This document shows positions 10,130 through 19,054 of a stretch of 64,000 nucleotides of DNA, in pieces (the first letter of the stretch is position 1; each line of letters starts with the position of its first letter). The DNA comes from SVFI01 sp045588655. Its GTDB lineage: Bacteria > Bacillota > Clostridia > Lachnospirales > Lachnospiraceae. Made by a program: the position numbers and the translations under genes. Under the pieces are notes generated by a model that saw only the letters and a program-made list of their open reading frames with translations, did not search any database and had not been told where the DNA came from. The stretch covers positions 15,307 through 79,306 of the forward strand of contig JAZNEP010000021.1 of the NCBI GenBank assembly GCA_045588655.1, in the 5' to 3' direction.

Positions 10130-12913
10130 ATGAGAAAGCGTATTTTTCAGTGGGTGGCAGTGTTTATGGTCACTATACTATGTGTGATGCCTGCATCAAC
10201 GATAAACGGAGCTGTGATTACAGAAGAAGCCCAGGTAGCAGAAGCTGTCCAGTCAGAGAAACTCCTCATTACGCCGACACAGCAAGATATCCAAGTGATT
10301 CCGGACAAGTATAACACCGGTTGTAAAGGAGATTTAACGGTTCCGGAAACGATCGTGGATGACAAAGGAAAAACCACGTGGAATGTGAATGATGTCATAT
10401 TTGTTCCGTCTGGGAGCGGAGACTCATTAAAAAGAGTAATGGACTATCATTATCGAAACAAAGAGATAGTGGGAGAGGTACTGTTTGAAGGAATCGATTT
10501 TTCAGATATTCCGCTGGCAGTATACAATGAAGGACCGGTAGAGAGAAAAATACATGTGGTATTTAAGAATTGTAAGTTTTCCCAAGTATCAACGGGAGCG
10601 ACCGATTGCAATTTATCCTATGAATTCATTGACTGTACATTTATAAGATTTTACGGCAGTAATTCCACTTTTAAAAATTGTAAATTTGGAGGCAGTACTT
10701 CTGATGGAATGGTTCCGTTTCGAAACGTAGAAGTAAATGATTGCTTTTTTGGGGATATGAACCATATGATAACGGGTGGTGAGGTTCATACGGACGGAAC
10801 ACAGATTTATGGAAAAGAAGGAGTCGACGCATATAATATACACTTTAATAATTGTCGTTTCGAATTACCGGCTTTGAAGATGACGGGAAGTACAGCATCT
10901 ATAAATGCTTGTATTATGCTTCAGCTTGAGTTTAGTAGCGGTAGTGATATGTCATTTCGCAATTGTACGCTCAACGGCGGATCAAATACCATCTTTGCGT
11001 GGGCAACAAAGGGAAAATGGACGCTCGAAAATATTGTGTTTGATGGGATAAACTTAGGTTATGGGTATAAAAATGGATTGCTGGATTCAAGAATATCACC
11101 GGTGGTTGATTTTAAAAATATCAGGATGACAGATACCTTGTATGTTTCATCGGTTTGGCAGGATGAAGATGGAACCCATCTAAGCGTGACCAATGATACA
11201 GCCATGGATCGTGAATTGTTGATTTTTACGGATAAGGGAAGCTACTCCTATCAAATAGAAGCGTTTGATAGAGGAGCAGAAGATGCATGGTCAGCTTCCT
11301 ATGACAGTATGCCATTTGATATTAAAATTACAATTGAGGAACCATGCAAATATGTGGTTTGTTATGATAAAGCAACGATAGGGAGTGCAAAACAGATTCG
11401 ATTTGTAAACTTTGAGGAAGACTCGCAAGTGTATTTAGATAAGGCACTAATTGATGAGTTGACAGTGAGCGAAAATGATATCTTTATGTCTGGTAGTTGT
11501 GGCAAAAATGTTGGCTATACACTTACGAATGGTGGTGTTTTGACATTGTCGGGCAACGGTGCGACATATGAGTATCATTCACAAAAGTTTCCGGAATGGT
11601 ACGACTATAGATATTACATAAAGGAAATTGTAGTGGAGGAAGGAATTGAGCGAATTGGGAATGCTGTGTTTGCAAGAACTACAGCAGTGGAAAAGATTAC
11701 GCTTCCAAAATCTCTTCGTACAATAGGCCAATATGCATTTGATGGTTGTGTATGCATAGATGAGGTGACCTTGCCACCAAATCTGGAGCAGTTGGGGACA
11801 GGTGTATTTCGAGGAATGCAATTGAAAGAAATATATTATGAGGGTGAAAATTGGGATGCAATCAATATAAGCAAGGGAAACGATGTGCTCAATAACAATA
11901 CAAAATATTATACGGATGGAGAAGTAACATACCGAATTGTTTATTATTTGAATGATACACAGGAGCAACCGGCAAGTCATGACAATCCAAAGGCGTTTCA
12001 ATCCGGAGATGAAATCACATTTAAACCTGCGACAAGAGATGGATACACGTTTGATGGATGGTATGCCAATGATGGATTGACAGTAGAAAGAACCGGTGTG
12101 CTGGCAGCAGATAACCAAAATATCAGAGTCTATGCAAAATGGATAGAAAATGTTACAGAACCGGATAATCCACCGAGTGAAAGCCCGGACGAAACCCCGG
12201 ATAATCCACCAAGTGAGACACCGGACGAAACCCCGGATAATCCACCAAGTGAGACACCGGACGAAACCCCGGATAATCCGCCAAGTGAAAGCCCGGACGA
12301 AACTCCGGAAAATCCACCGAGTGAGACCCCGGACGAAACCCCGACGACTCCGCCGAGTGAAACTCCGGGTCAAGAGCCACAGAGCCCGCCGGCGCAGACA
12401 AGTAGTGGCGTAATCTTTAAGAAGGCCGTAGTGGAGGTAAAACCGGGAAAAACCGTCAACAACATAAAAGAAACACCAAAGAATGCTTCGGTAAGTTATA
12501 AATCTGCAGATAAAAAGATTGCAACGGTAAATAAAAACGGAGTAGTCAAGGGTGTAAACGCCGGACAGACAACGATTCAGGCGACCGCAGGTGGAATCAC
12601 TACGGTCTTTGTGGTTAAGGTAGCACCAAAGCAGGTAAAGAGCCTGAAGTTAAAGAGAAAGGGAACGGAAAGCCTAAAGATTAGTTGGAAGAAAGATAAA
12701 AAAGCAGACGGTTATCAGATTCTTATGAAAACAGGAAAAAGCGGAACGTACAAAGTGGTAAAAACCATCAAGAAAAATAAAACGGTAAGCTTTACGAAAA
12801 AGAAACTGAGAAAAGGAAAGACCTATTATGTAAGGGTGCGTGCTTATAAAGTGATGGGTGGTAAAAAAGTGTATGGTTCGTATTCTGTAACGAAAAAGCT
12901 AAAATTGAAATAG
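10130..12913 (+). CDS. Secreted beta-helix / LRR_5 / InlB-B repeat / Big_2 / FN3 surface protein (paralog 1)
   Basis: 927 residues from the ATG at 10130. An upstream in-frame ATG at 10112 is rejected because GGAGAGGAG, the ribosome-binding site, lies between the two. Residues 1-28 form a signal peptide (MRKRIFQWVAV...). Then come a right-handed beta-helix-like region with Asn/Cys ladders and HTDGTQIYG (about 60-370), a BspA-type leucine-rich segment (about 485-595, ITLPKSLRTIGQYAF), a Listeria-Bacteroides repeat ending VYAKW (about 600-670), six 12-residue Pro-rich repeats, a Big_2 domain (about 760-825) and an FN3-like domain (to 927). No LPXTG or dockerin is present, so attachment is unclear. 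Glycan binding or lysis is inferred from the fold only. A paralog follows. Confidence 0.85.
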   Translation: MRKRIFQWVAVFMVTILCVMPASTINGAVITEEAQVAEAVQSEKLLITPTQQDIQVIPDKYNTGCKGDLTVPETIVDDKGKTTWNVNDVIFVPSGSGDSLKRVMDYHYRNKEIVGEVLFEGIDFSDIPLAVYNEGPVERKIHVVFKNCKFSQVSTGATDCNLSYEFIDCTFIRFYGSNSTFKNCKFGGSTSDGMVPFRNVEVNDCFFGDMNHMITGGEVHTDGTQIYGKEGVDAYNIHFNNCRFELPALKMTGSTASINACIMLQLEFSSGSDMSFRNCTLNGGSNTIFAWATKGKWTLENIVFDGINLGYGYKNGLLDSRISPVVDFKNIRMTDTLYVSSVWQDEDGTHLSVTNDTAMDRELLIFTDKGSYSYQIEAFDRGAEDAWSASYDSMPFDIKITIEEPCKYVVCYDKATIGSAKQIRFVNFEEDSQVYLDKALIDELTVSENDIFMSGSCGKNVGYTLTNGGVLTLSGNGATYEYHSQKFPEWYDYRYYIKEIVVEEGIERIGNAVFARTTAVEKITLPKSLRTIGQYAFDGCVCIDEVTLPPNLEQLGTGVFRGMQLKEIYYEGENWDAINISKGNDVLNNNTKYYTDGEVTYRIVYYLNDTQEQPASHDNPKAFQSGDEITFKPATRDGYTFDGWYANDGLTVERTGVLAADNQNIRVYAKWIENVTEPDNPPSESPDETPDNPPSETPDETPDNPPSETPDETPDNPPSESPDETPENPPSETPDETPTTPPSETPGQEPQSPPAQTSSGVIFKKAVVEVKPGKTVNNIKETPKNASVSYKSADKKIATVNKNGVVKGVNAGQTTIQATAGGITTVFVVKVAPKQVKSLKLKRKGTESLKISWKKDKKADGYQILMKTGKSGTYKVVKTIKKNKTVSFTKKKLRKGKTYYVRVRAYKVMGGKKVYGSYSVTKKLKLK
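12161..12376 (+). repeat. Six tandem 36-bp coding repeats (12-residue Pro/Glu/Asp-rich linker)
   Basis: Six 36-bp units encode PDNPPSESPDET, PDNPPSETPDET (twice), PDNPPSESPDET, PENPPSETPDET and PTTPPSETPGQE. They form a negatively charged spacer between the InlB-B-type repeat and the Big_2 domain. The next gene's protein has a single unit at the same place, so copy number differs sixfold between paralogs. The inner units are nearly identical at DNA level, which suggests slippage or unequal recombination. Confidence 0.9.
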
Positions 12914-12915
12914 GT

Positions 12916-12949
12916 AAATACGGTAGAGTGAAGTTCTCTACCGTATTTT
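12916..12949 (+). terminator. Intrinsic terminator after secreted paralog 1
   Basis: A perfect 13-bp stem (AAATACGGTAGAG pairing with CTCTACCGTATTT) with a 7-nt loop, ending in a short T run, starts 3 nt after the stop codon. It should separate the two paralogous genes transcriptionally. Confidence 0.85.
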
Positions 12950-13029
12950 CATAGATATGTTCAAGTTGTATCACTCTTATAAACAAACTTGCATTTTCGC
13001 AATTACACAATAGATAAGGAGAGCATGGA

Positions 13030-15699
13030 ATGAAAAAAAGTAAAGTGATTGCATGGATTTTGGCCATGATAATGTGTATGTCTTCCTTGGGATTTGATAG
13101 TTATGCACAGCAGAGCCTAGAGGAGAATGATTCCGCAGGATTGGGGTATTCACTTGTATTGGATGGAGCGATTGTCTCAGGAGATACGTTGATATCAGGT
13201 GGTGCAAGTGTGTCAAGTGATGAGGGGATAGAAGTACAACCGGATATAGCAATTTTGATTCCGGAGTCGGATAATGATAAAAGAGTCATTCCGGACAAGT
13301 TCAATACCGGATGTAAAGGCGAGCTTAAGGCAATGGAAGAATTGGCAGGTGTCGTGGATGGTGTGCAGCTCGTAGGAGGATCAAATAATACACGTCGAGT
13401 TTTGGATTTTTATTATCGTAACAAGGAAATCAGCGGAACGGTTGTATTTCAAAACTATGATTTCTCGGATTATCCATTTTGGGGAATGCATGAGACCCAG
13501 GTAACCAAAAAGATTCATGTGGTATTTAACAATTGTAAATTTGCGGGTGTGACACTCAGTAAAACGGGTCAAAATGTAACATATGAATTTAATAATTGTT
13601 CTATGAAGGGGCTGAATGGCAGCAATGCAACGATAAATCATTGTAAATTTGGAGGGAGCTATTCGGATGGAATTGTACCGTTTCAAAATATGGAAATAAA
13701 TGATTGCTTCTTTTCGGATATGACATATATATCACCGGAGAAGGAAATCCATACGGATGGTACACAGATTTATGGATATGCGGATGTAGATGTACAGAAT
13801 GTCCATTATAATAATTGTCGTTTTGAAGTACCTCCATTGAACATAGAGGGAAGTAAGGCGTATGTGAATGCTTGTATTATGTTACAGATGGAGTATAGCA
13901 ATGCACAGGATGTCTCTTTTAATGATTGTATCGTAAACGGTGGAGGATATACCATTTATGCAAGAGCCGTAAAGTCAGGTGGAATCATTGGAAACATCAA
14001 ATTTGACGGGATTTCTTACGGAGGTGCTTCTCGATATGGACTTCTATACCCAGATGTGGATTCAAAGATTGATTTTGAAAATATAAAGAAAACAGATACT
14101 CTTTACGTGGCCTCTGCATGGAAAGCACAAGACGGTACACATTTGAGTGTGACAAATGATACGAATCAGGCAAGAACTTTGCTGGTAATTACAGATCAGG
14201 GAGAGTATACATACGAAATGGAGGCTTGTAAAAGTGGAAATTCGTTTGTGGGGACGGATACATACGAAACGATGCCTTTTGACCGTGAAATTGTCATAAA
14301 GGGAGATTGTAACTATCTGGTATGTTATGACGCAACCATCGAAGGGTATGCAAAACAAATTCGTCTCGTGAATTGGAGCGGGGAGGATGTGTATTTATCC
14401 AAGTCCAGAGTGGATGAGTTGACAAAAGATGCAGATGGCTATTTATTAACAGGGACTTGTGGAAAGAATGTAAGCTTTACATTAACAAAAAAAGGTGTGT
14501 TGACCCTTTCAGGCAATGGTTATACCGATAATTTTCACTCAAAGAAATTTCCGCTTTGGGAACAAGAAGGATATTCTGATTTTGTAAAAGAAGTGGTAGT
14601 AGAAGAAGGAATTGAAGGACTTGGGGCAATGATATTCCAAAATTGTGGTGGTATTGAAAAAATCACATTACCGGACAGCCTTCGTTCAATGGGACAGTAT
14701 ACATTCCGAAAATGTGTATGTGTAGAAGAAGTAACCCTTCCGGCAAGTCTGGAAAGCCTTGGTAGAAGTGTATTTGGTGGAGTATCCTTGAAAAAAATCT
14801 ACTATAAGGGAGATGACTGGGATTCCATTGAGCTGGGAGATCAGAATACATGGCTCAATGATAATGTGGTCTATTATAGTGATGGAAACATAACCTATCG
14901 AGTGATTTATGAGCTGAATGATACGCAGGAACAGCCGGCAAGTCATGAAAATCCAAAGACGTTTAGAGTCGGAGATGAAATCGCGTTTAAGCCTGCGACA
15001 AGGAACGGATATACCTTTGTCGGATGGTATGCAGATCAAGGACTCACAACAGAAAGAACCGGTGTTTTTGCATCGGATGACCAGAATGTCAAAGTATATG
15101 CAAAGTGGTTGGAGAATGTTACAGAACCGGAGAATCCACCAAGTGAAACTCCTGGTCAAGAGTCACAGGCCCCGCCGGCGCAGACAATTAGCGGTGTAAT
15201 CTTTAAGAAAGCCGTGGTGGAGGTGAAACCGGGGAAAACAGTCAAAAATATAAAAGAGACACCAAAGAATGTCACGGTGAGCTATAAATCCGGAAATAAA
15301 AAGATTGCGACAGTAAATAAAAATGGAGTAGTCAAGGGTGTCAATGCTGGTCAGACAATGATTCAGGCGACCGCAGGCGGAGTGACAACTACCTTTATCG
15401 TCAAGGTGGCTCCAAAGCAGGTAAAGAGTCTGAAACTCAAGAAAAAGAGTGCAGACAGTTTAAAAATCAGTTGGAAGAAAGACAAAAAGGCCGGCGGTTA
15501 TCAGATTCTTATGAAAACAGGAAAAAAGGGGACATACAAAGTAGTAAAAACCATCAAGAAAAACAAAACAGTCAGCTTTACCAAAAAGAAACTAAAAAAG
15601 GGGAAAACCTATTACGTAAAGGTACGCGCTTATAAAATGATAGGCGGTAAAAAAGTATATGGTGCATACTCTTCAACAAAGAAAGTAACGATAAAATAA
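13030..15699 (+). CDS. Secreted beta-helix / LRR_5 / InlB-B repeat / Big_2 / FN3 surface protein (paralog 2)
   Basis: 889 residues with a signal peptide at 1-26 (MKKSKVIAWILAMIMCM...). The domain order matches the preceding protein: beta-helix-like region with IHTDGTQIYG, LRR_5 segment (ITLPDSLRSMGQYTF), InlB-B-type repeat ending VYAKW, a single Pro-rich unit, Big_2 and FN3. Similarity rises strongly toward the C terminus, where the last ~190 residues are almost identical, while the first ~90 residues differ. That pattern fits an old tandem duplication with later gene conversion or constraint at the 3' end (inference). No sorting signal is visible. The gene has its own RBS (aaggag) and follows a terminator, so it probably has its own promoter in 12950-13029. 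Confidence 0.85.
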   Translation: MKKSKVIAWILAMIMCMSSLGFDSYAQQSLEENDSAGLGYSLVLDGAIVSGDTLISGGASVSSDEGIEVQPDIAILIPESDNDKRVIPDKFNTGCKGELKAMEELAGVVDGVQLVGGSNNTRRVLDFYYRNKEISGTVVFQNYDFSDYPFWGMHETQVTKKIHVVFNNCKFAGVTLSKTGQNVTYEFNNCSMKGLNGSNATINHCKFGGSYSDGIVPFQNMEINDCFFSDMTYISPEKEIHTDGTQIYGYADVDVQNVHYNNCRFEVPPLNIEGSKAYVNACIMLQMEYSNAQDVSFNDCIVNGGGYTIYARAVKSGGIIGNIKFDGISYGGASRYGLLYPDVDSKIDFENIKKTDTLYVASAWKAQDGTHLSVTNDTNQARTLLVITDQGEYTYEMEACKSGNSFVGTDTYETMPFDREIVIKGDCNYLVCYDATIEGYAKQIRLVNWSGEDVYLSKSRVDELTKDADGYLLTGTCGKNVSFTLTKKGVLTLSGNGYTDNFHSKKFPLWEQEGYSDFVKEVVVEEGIEGLGAMIFQNCGGIEKITLPDSLRSMGQYTFRKCVCVEEVTLPASLESLGRSVFGGVSLKKIYYKGDDWDSIELGDQNTWLNDNVVYYSDGNITYRVIYELNDTQEQPASHENPKTFRVGDEIAFKPATRNGYTFVGWYADQGLTTERTGVFASDDQNVKVYAKWLENVTEPENPPSETPGQESQAPPAQTISGVIFKKAVVEVKPGKTVKNIKETPKNVTVSYKSGNKKIATVNKNGVVKGVNAGQTMIQATAGGVTTTFIVKVAPKQVKSLKLKKKSADSLKISWKKDKKAGGYQILMKTGKKGTYKVVKTIKKNKTVSFTKKKLKKGKTYYVKVRAYKMIGGKKVYGAYSSTKKVTIK

Positions 15700-15757
15700 A
15701 AAAGCAAAAGGAAAATGTGTAAGGAGCTGTTTTGTCAATTAGTGTAGGAGAGCAATT

Positions 15758-16960
15758 ATGTTACAAGGACGGTTGAAAAGCTATGAACATACTATATATG
15801 CCAGTTATCTGGGGTATATTACGCAAGCAATTATAAATAACTTTGCGCCATTGTTATTTTTGACATTATCCAAACAATATGAACTGACGCTTGATAAGAT
15901 TACGCTGATTACAACAATTAATTTTGCAGTGCAGCTCATGGTAGATCTTCTTTCAGCAAAGTGCATTGATAAAATAGGGTATCGGGTAGCAATTGTATCA
16001 GCGCATATTTTTTCAGCAGCAGGATTAATCGGGATGGCTTTTTTGCCGGAATTAGTTCAGGGGGCCTACACAGGACTCATGATTTGTGTCGTGCTTTACG
16101 CAATCGGAGGTGGGATTATTGAAGTACTCATCAGTCCGATTGTGGAAGCATGTCCGACGGAAAAAAAGGAAGCAGCGATGAGTTTATTGCATTCATTTTA
16201 TTGCTGGGGGCATGTTGCAGTGGTGCTTGGGTCCACCTTGTTTTTTGCCTTGTGCGGAATAAGAAATTGGAAAATATTGGCCTGTGTGTGGGCTATCATT
16301 CCATTACTCAATGCGGTTTATTTTAGGGAAGTACCGTTATATCCGATTGCGGCTGGACATGAAAAATTGTCACTCAAGGGTCTGTTTGGGCAGAAAGTGT
16401 TCTGGCTACTTTTGGTTCTTATGGTTGGAGCAGGTGCCTCGGAGCAAGGTATGAGTCAGTGGGCTTCGACCTATGCGGAGTCCGCACTGGGCGTGTCAAA
16501 GATGATAGGAGATTTGGCAGGACCTTGTGCATTTGCAATTTTTATGGGAATAGCCAGAGCTATATATGGCAAATACAGTGAGCATATTCCGCTTATGAAA
16601 ATGATAGTAGGAAGTGCCATTCTTTGTATTGGGTGCTATTTGATTGCTTCATTGACTACCAGTCCGCTTGCAGGATTGATCGGTTGCGCAGTGTGTGGGT
16701 TCTCGGTGGGGATATTCTGGCCGGGAACCTTTAGTCTTGCTGCGGTAAAATTGCCGGCAGGTGGCACCGCGATGTACGCATTCATGGCGCTCGCCGGAGA
16801 TGTAGGATGTTCACTGGGGCCGACAGTGGTCGGAATGGCGGCAAACGCAAAACATGGGGATATAAAGACAGGATTGCTGTTTGCGCTTGTATTTCCGATT
16901 CTGATTTTATGTGCAATGGCATTGCTCCATACAAGAACGAAAGTGAGAAGAGAGAACTAA
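15758..16960 (+). CDS. MFS transporter (sugar/FucP-like)
   Basis: 400 residues with about 12 hydrophobic segments and no soluble domains, typical of the major facilitator superfamily. A short basic loop (DKIGYRVAI, near residue 70) corresponds to the MFS loop 2-3 signature. The fold and length resemble fucose-permease-type MFS proteins, but the substrate is not readable from sequence. The gene lies 58 nt downstream of the second secreted protein with RBS ggagag, so co-expression is possible. If the secreted pair degrades a glycan, this could import a product (inference). Confidence 0.85.
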   Translation: MLQGRLKSYEHTIYASYLGYITQAIINNFAPLLFLTLSKQYELTLDKITLITTINFAVQLMVDLLSAKCIDKIGYRVAIVSAHIFSAAGLIGMAFLPELVQGAYTGLMICVVLYAIGGGIIEVLISPIVEACPTEKKEAAMSLLHSFYCWGHVAVVLGSTLFFALCGIRNWKILACVWAIIPLLNAVYFREVPLYPIAAGHEKLSLKGLFGQKVFWLLLVLMVGAGASEQGMSQWASTYAESALGVSKMIGDLAGPCAFAIFMGIARAIYGKYSEHIPLMKMIVGSAILCIGCYLIASLTTSPLAGLIGCAVCGFSVGIFWPGTFSLAAVKLPAGGTAMYAFMALAGDVGCSLGPTVVGMAANAKHGDIKTGLLFALVFPILILCAMALLHTRTKVRREN

Positions 16961-17010
16961 CAGAAAAAAGAACCAAAAGAAAAATAAATAAGAAATAATA
17001 CGCAAAAGGG

Positions 17011-17039
17011 TTGACAAGAAGTTTTCCTAGTGCTATGGT
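17011..17039 (+). promoter_or_regulatory. SigA-type promoter of the GntR/ABC operon
   Basis: A consensus -35 TTGACA (17011-17016) is followed by a 17-nt spacer and an extended -10 TGC-TATGGT (17034-17039). It lies 100 nt before the regulator's start codon. The -10 overlaps the palindrome at 17037-17060. Confidence 0.75.
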
Positions 17040-17060
17040 TAGTTACACAAGTAATTAACC
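17037..17060. promoter_or_regulatory. Palindromic operator, likely GntR/YtrA-type autoregulatory site
   Basis: Ten-base arms GGTTAGTTAC and GTAATTAACC are complementary at 9 of 10 positions and separated by ACAA. The site begins inside the -10 hexamer, so a bound repressor would block initiation. YtrA-subfamily regulators typically repress their own ABC operon, and the regulator gene directly downstream fits that subfamily. Binding itself is inferred. Confidence 0.7.
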
Positions 17061-17139
17061 ACATAACCAATGGACGGAATGACAAATAGAGAAATCCTAA
17101 GAAAAGAAGAAAGTGAATAGAGCGAAAGGGGGAAAAACG

Positions 17140-17508
17140 ATGAAAGAGGTATTCAATCAAGAGAAATCAATCTATCTTCAGATTGCGGAAATGATTGAAA
17201 ATGACATTCTAAGGGACATTATTTTGGAAGAAGAGAGAGTTCCGAGTACGAATGAGTTGGCAAAGATGTATACGATTAATCCGGCAACAGCAGCAAAAGG
17301 AATTAATTTACTGGTAGATAAAGGGATTTTGTATAAGAAAAGAGGCGTGGGTATGTTTGTGGAAAGCGGAGCAAAGGAAATCATCAGAAACGGACGAAAG
17401 TCAGATTTTTATGAGCGGTTTATAAAGAGTTTGCTTGAGGAGGCTAGAAGCCTTGGAATCGATAAAAAGGAATTAGTGGCTATGATTGAAAAAGGGGAGG
17501 ACAGATAG
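17140..17508 (+). CDS. GntR-family regulator, YtrA subfamily
   Basis: 122 residues from the ATG at 17140, chosen because AAAGGGGGAAA sits 5-8 nt upstream; an in-frame GTG at 17113 would place this RBS inside the gene. Residues 1-75 form a winged helix-turn-helix (IYLQIAEMIENDIL...VPSTNELAKMYTINPATA). The short all-helical tail (about 80-122) is typical of YtrA-type GntR proteins, which lack a large ligand-binding domain. The gene is immediately followed by ABC transporter genes, the usual arrangement for this subfamily, and preceded by a promoter overlapping a palindrome. It probably represses its own operon and may respond to cell-envelope stress or peptide antibiotics (inference). Confidence 0.9.
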   Translation: MKEVFNQEKSIYLQIAEMIENDILRDIILEEERVPSTNELAKMYTINPATAAKGINLLVDKGILYKKRGVGMFVESGAKEIIRNGRKSDFYERFIKSLLEEARSLGIDKKELVAMIEKGEDR

Positions 17509-18393
17509 ATGAGTCTTGAGTTAAAAGAAATAAAGAAAAGCTATGGTAAAAAAGAAGTTCTTAGGGGCGTGAATCTCACGTTGGAAGAAGGGAAGATTTA
17601 TGGGCTGATTGGAAGAAACGGAGCTGGCAAGACGACGATGCTTTCGATGATATCTGCGCAGAATCCGTGTGATGAAGGTGAGATTCTGTTGGATGGAGAA
17701 GCTGTTTGGGAAAACCAGAGGGCATTAGATAGAATCTTCTTTTCAAGAGAATGCGGAAGTGCCATAAATACGTTTCAAAATACGATGAAGGTAAAAGAAT
17801 ATTTTAAAACAGCCCGGATATTGTTGCCAAACTGGGATCAGGAAATGGCAGATAAATTAGCGGAGCGATTTCAGCTTGACCAGAAACAGAGCATTTTTAA
17901 GCTGTCAAAAGGTATGCAGTCTATGGTGACCATTATTACGGCGCTGGCAAGCAAAGCAGAATATACGTTTCTGGATGAACCGGTAGCAGGACTTGATGTA
18001 GTGGCCAGAGAAGAGTTTTATCAATTGTTGTTAGAAGAATATACAGAGAGCGGACGGACCTTTGTGATTTCCACACACATTATAGAGGAAGCATCGGATG
18101 TGTTTGAGGAAGTAATCTTTCTCAATAAAGGAAAGATTTTGGTGAAAGAAAATACGCAAGATCTTTTGGAGCGATGCGTGCACATCAGCGGTAAAGAGGA
18201 AGATGTGGATGCAGTGGCGGAAGGAAAAACAGCTTATCATTCGCAGAAAATCGGAAGAAGTAAGAGTGTAACCATATTACTTGAAGAAGGAGAGACTTTT
18301 GATAAACAAGGAAGAGATGTAGATGTTTCTGCAATGTCGCTTCAGGAAGTGTTTGTTGCATTATGCAGTGATAGTAGGGAGGCAGAGGTATGA
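17509..18393 (+). CDS. ABC transporter ATP-binding protein (YtrB-like)
   Basis: 294 residues. The Walker A motif is GRNGAGKTT (about 38-46), the signature is the variant LSKGMQ (about 133-138), and Walker B is YTFLDEP (about 156-162), followed by the H-loop in STHIIEEA. A ~70-residue C-terminal extension follows the nucleotide-binding domain. It should power the two membrane proteins encoded downstream. The ATG directly follows the regulator's stop and overlaps the next gene by four bases, so the operon is tightly coupled. The substrate is unknown. Confidence 0.92.
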   Translation: MSLELKEIKKSYGKKEVLRGVNLTLEEGKIYGLIGRNGAGKTTMLSMISAQNPCDEGEILLDGEAVWENQRALDRIFFSRECGSAINTFQNTMKVKEYFKTARILLPNWDQEMADKLAERFQLDQKQSIFKLSKGMQSMVTIITALASKAEYTFLDEPVAGLDVVAREEFYQLLLEEYTESGRTFVISTHIIEEASDVFEEVIFLNKGKILVKENTQDLLERCVHISGKEEDVDAVAEGKTAYHSQKIGRSKSVTILLEEGETFDKQGRDVDVSAMSLQEVFVALCSDSREAEV

Positions 18394-19043
18394 GTGCTGA
18401 GGGAAAGCGATTATTTCGATATGAATTAAGATATGGTTTGTTGCGCTATATTTATATAGTTGGCCTTATGACAATAGGATTGTCTTTATGGTTTGAAATT
18501 TTGTTAGCTCAACGGAGCAATCTATATCTCATTTTATGGGGGATTATGGTGTGTGAAGCTGTGGTGGCCGGAATGACAAATTGGAATTGGCAGTACAGTA
18601 TTTGTCTAAGTATGGGAAGTAAGCGACGTAATCTCATGATTATAACAATAGGCAGAATGTTACTGAGTGCTGCATCGGCCGCGGTATTTGTTACGCTCAT
18701 AGGAAAACTCATATATGCATCGTATTTTGAGGGGATTTTGGGAAAAAGTGTATTCGTCATATTTATGGAAATGTTGATATTGAGTACTTTAGCAAATATC
18801 TCCGGAATTTTAATGCTTTATAAGAAAATAGCAGGTTATGCATTGATGGTAGTATTTATTTCTGTTTCTGGTGCTTTAATGTTTGCGGGCGGTATATCGG
18901 ATGCAGGCGATAAAGTAATGGAGTATATTAGGTATATGATGTGTGGGATATCGATACCGGTTTTGACAGGAGTTGCTGTTTTAATATGTACAATCGGATT
19001 ATTTGCAATCTATAAACAGTTGATGCGCTATACAGTGCGTTAG
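18390..19043 (+). CDS. ABC transporter membrane protein
   Basis: 217 residues with about six hydrophobic helices (near 20-40, 48-65, 85-110, 120-145, 150-170 and 190-210) and short loops, suited to an ABC-2-type permease subunit. It has no recognisable catalytic motif. Its ATG overlaps the stop of the ATPase gene (ATGA). With the next gene it probably forms a heterodimeric permease. The sequence itself is poorly conserved; the role comes from topology and position. Confidence 0.75.
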   Translation: MSAEGKRLFRYELRYGLLRYIYIVGLMTIGLSLWFEILLAQRSNLYLILWGIMVCEAVVAGMTNWNWQYSICLSMGSKRRNLMIITIGRMLLSAASAAVFVTLIGKLIYASYFEGILGKSVFVIFMEMLILSTLANISGILMLYKKIAGYALMVVFISVSGALMFAGGISDAGDKVMEYIRYMMCGISIPVLTGVAVLICTIGLFAIYKQLMRYTVR

Positions 19044-19054
19044 GAGGAAAAAAC

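Noticed and set aside
11579..12373. Long minus-strand open frame (264 codons) opposite secreted paralog 1
   Set aside because: It is made by the repetitive Pro-rich coding sequence, encodes Arg/Trp-rich low-complexity protein, has no RBS, and the plus frame has clear domains.
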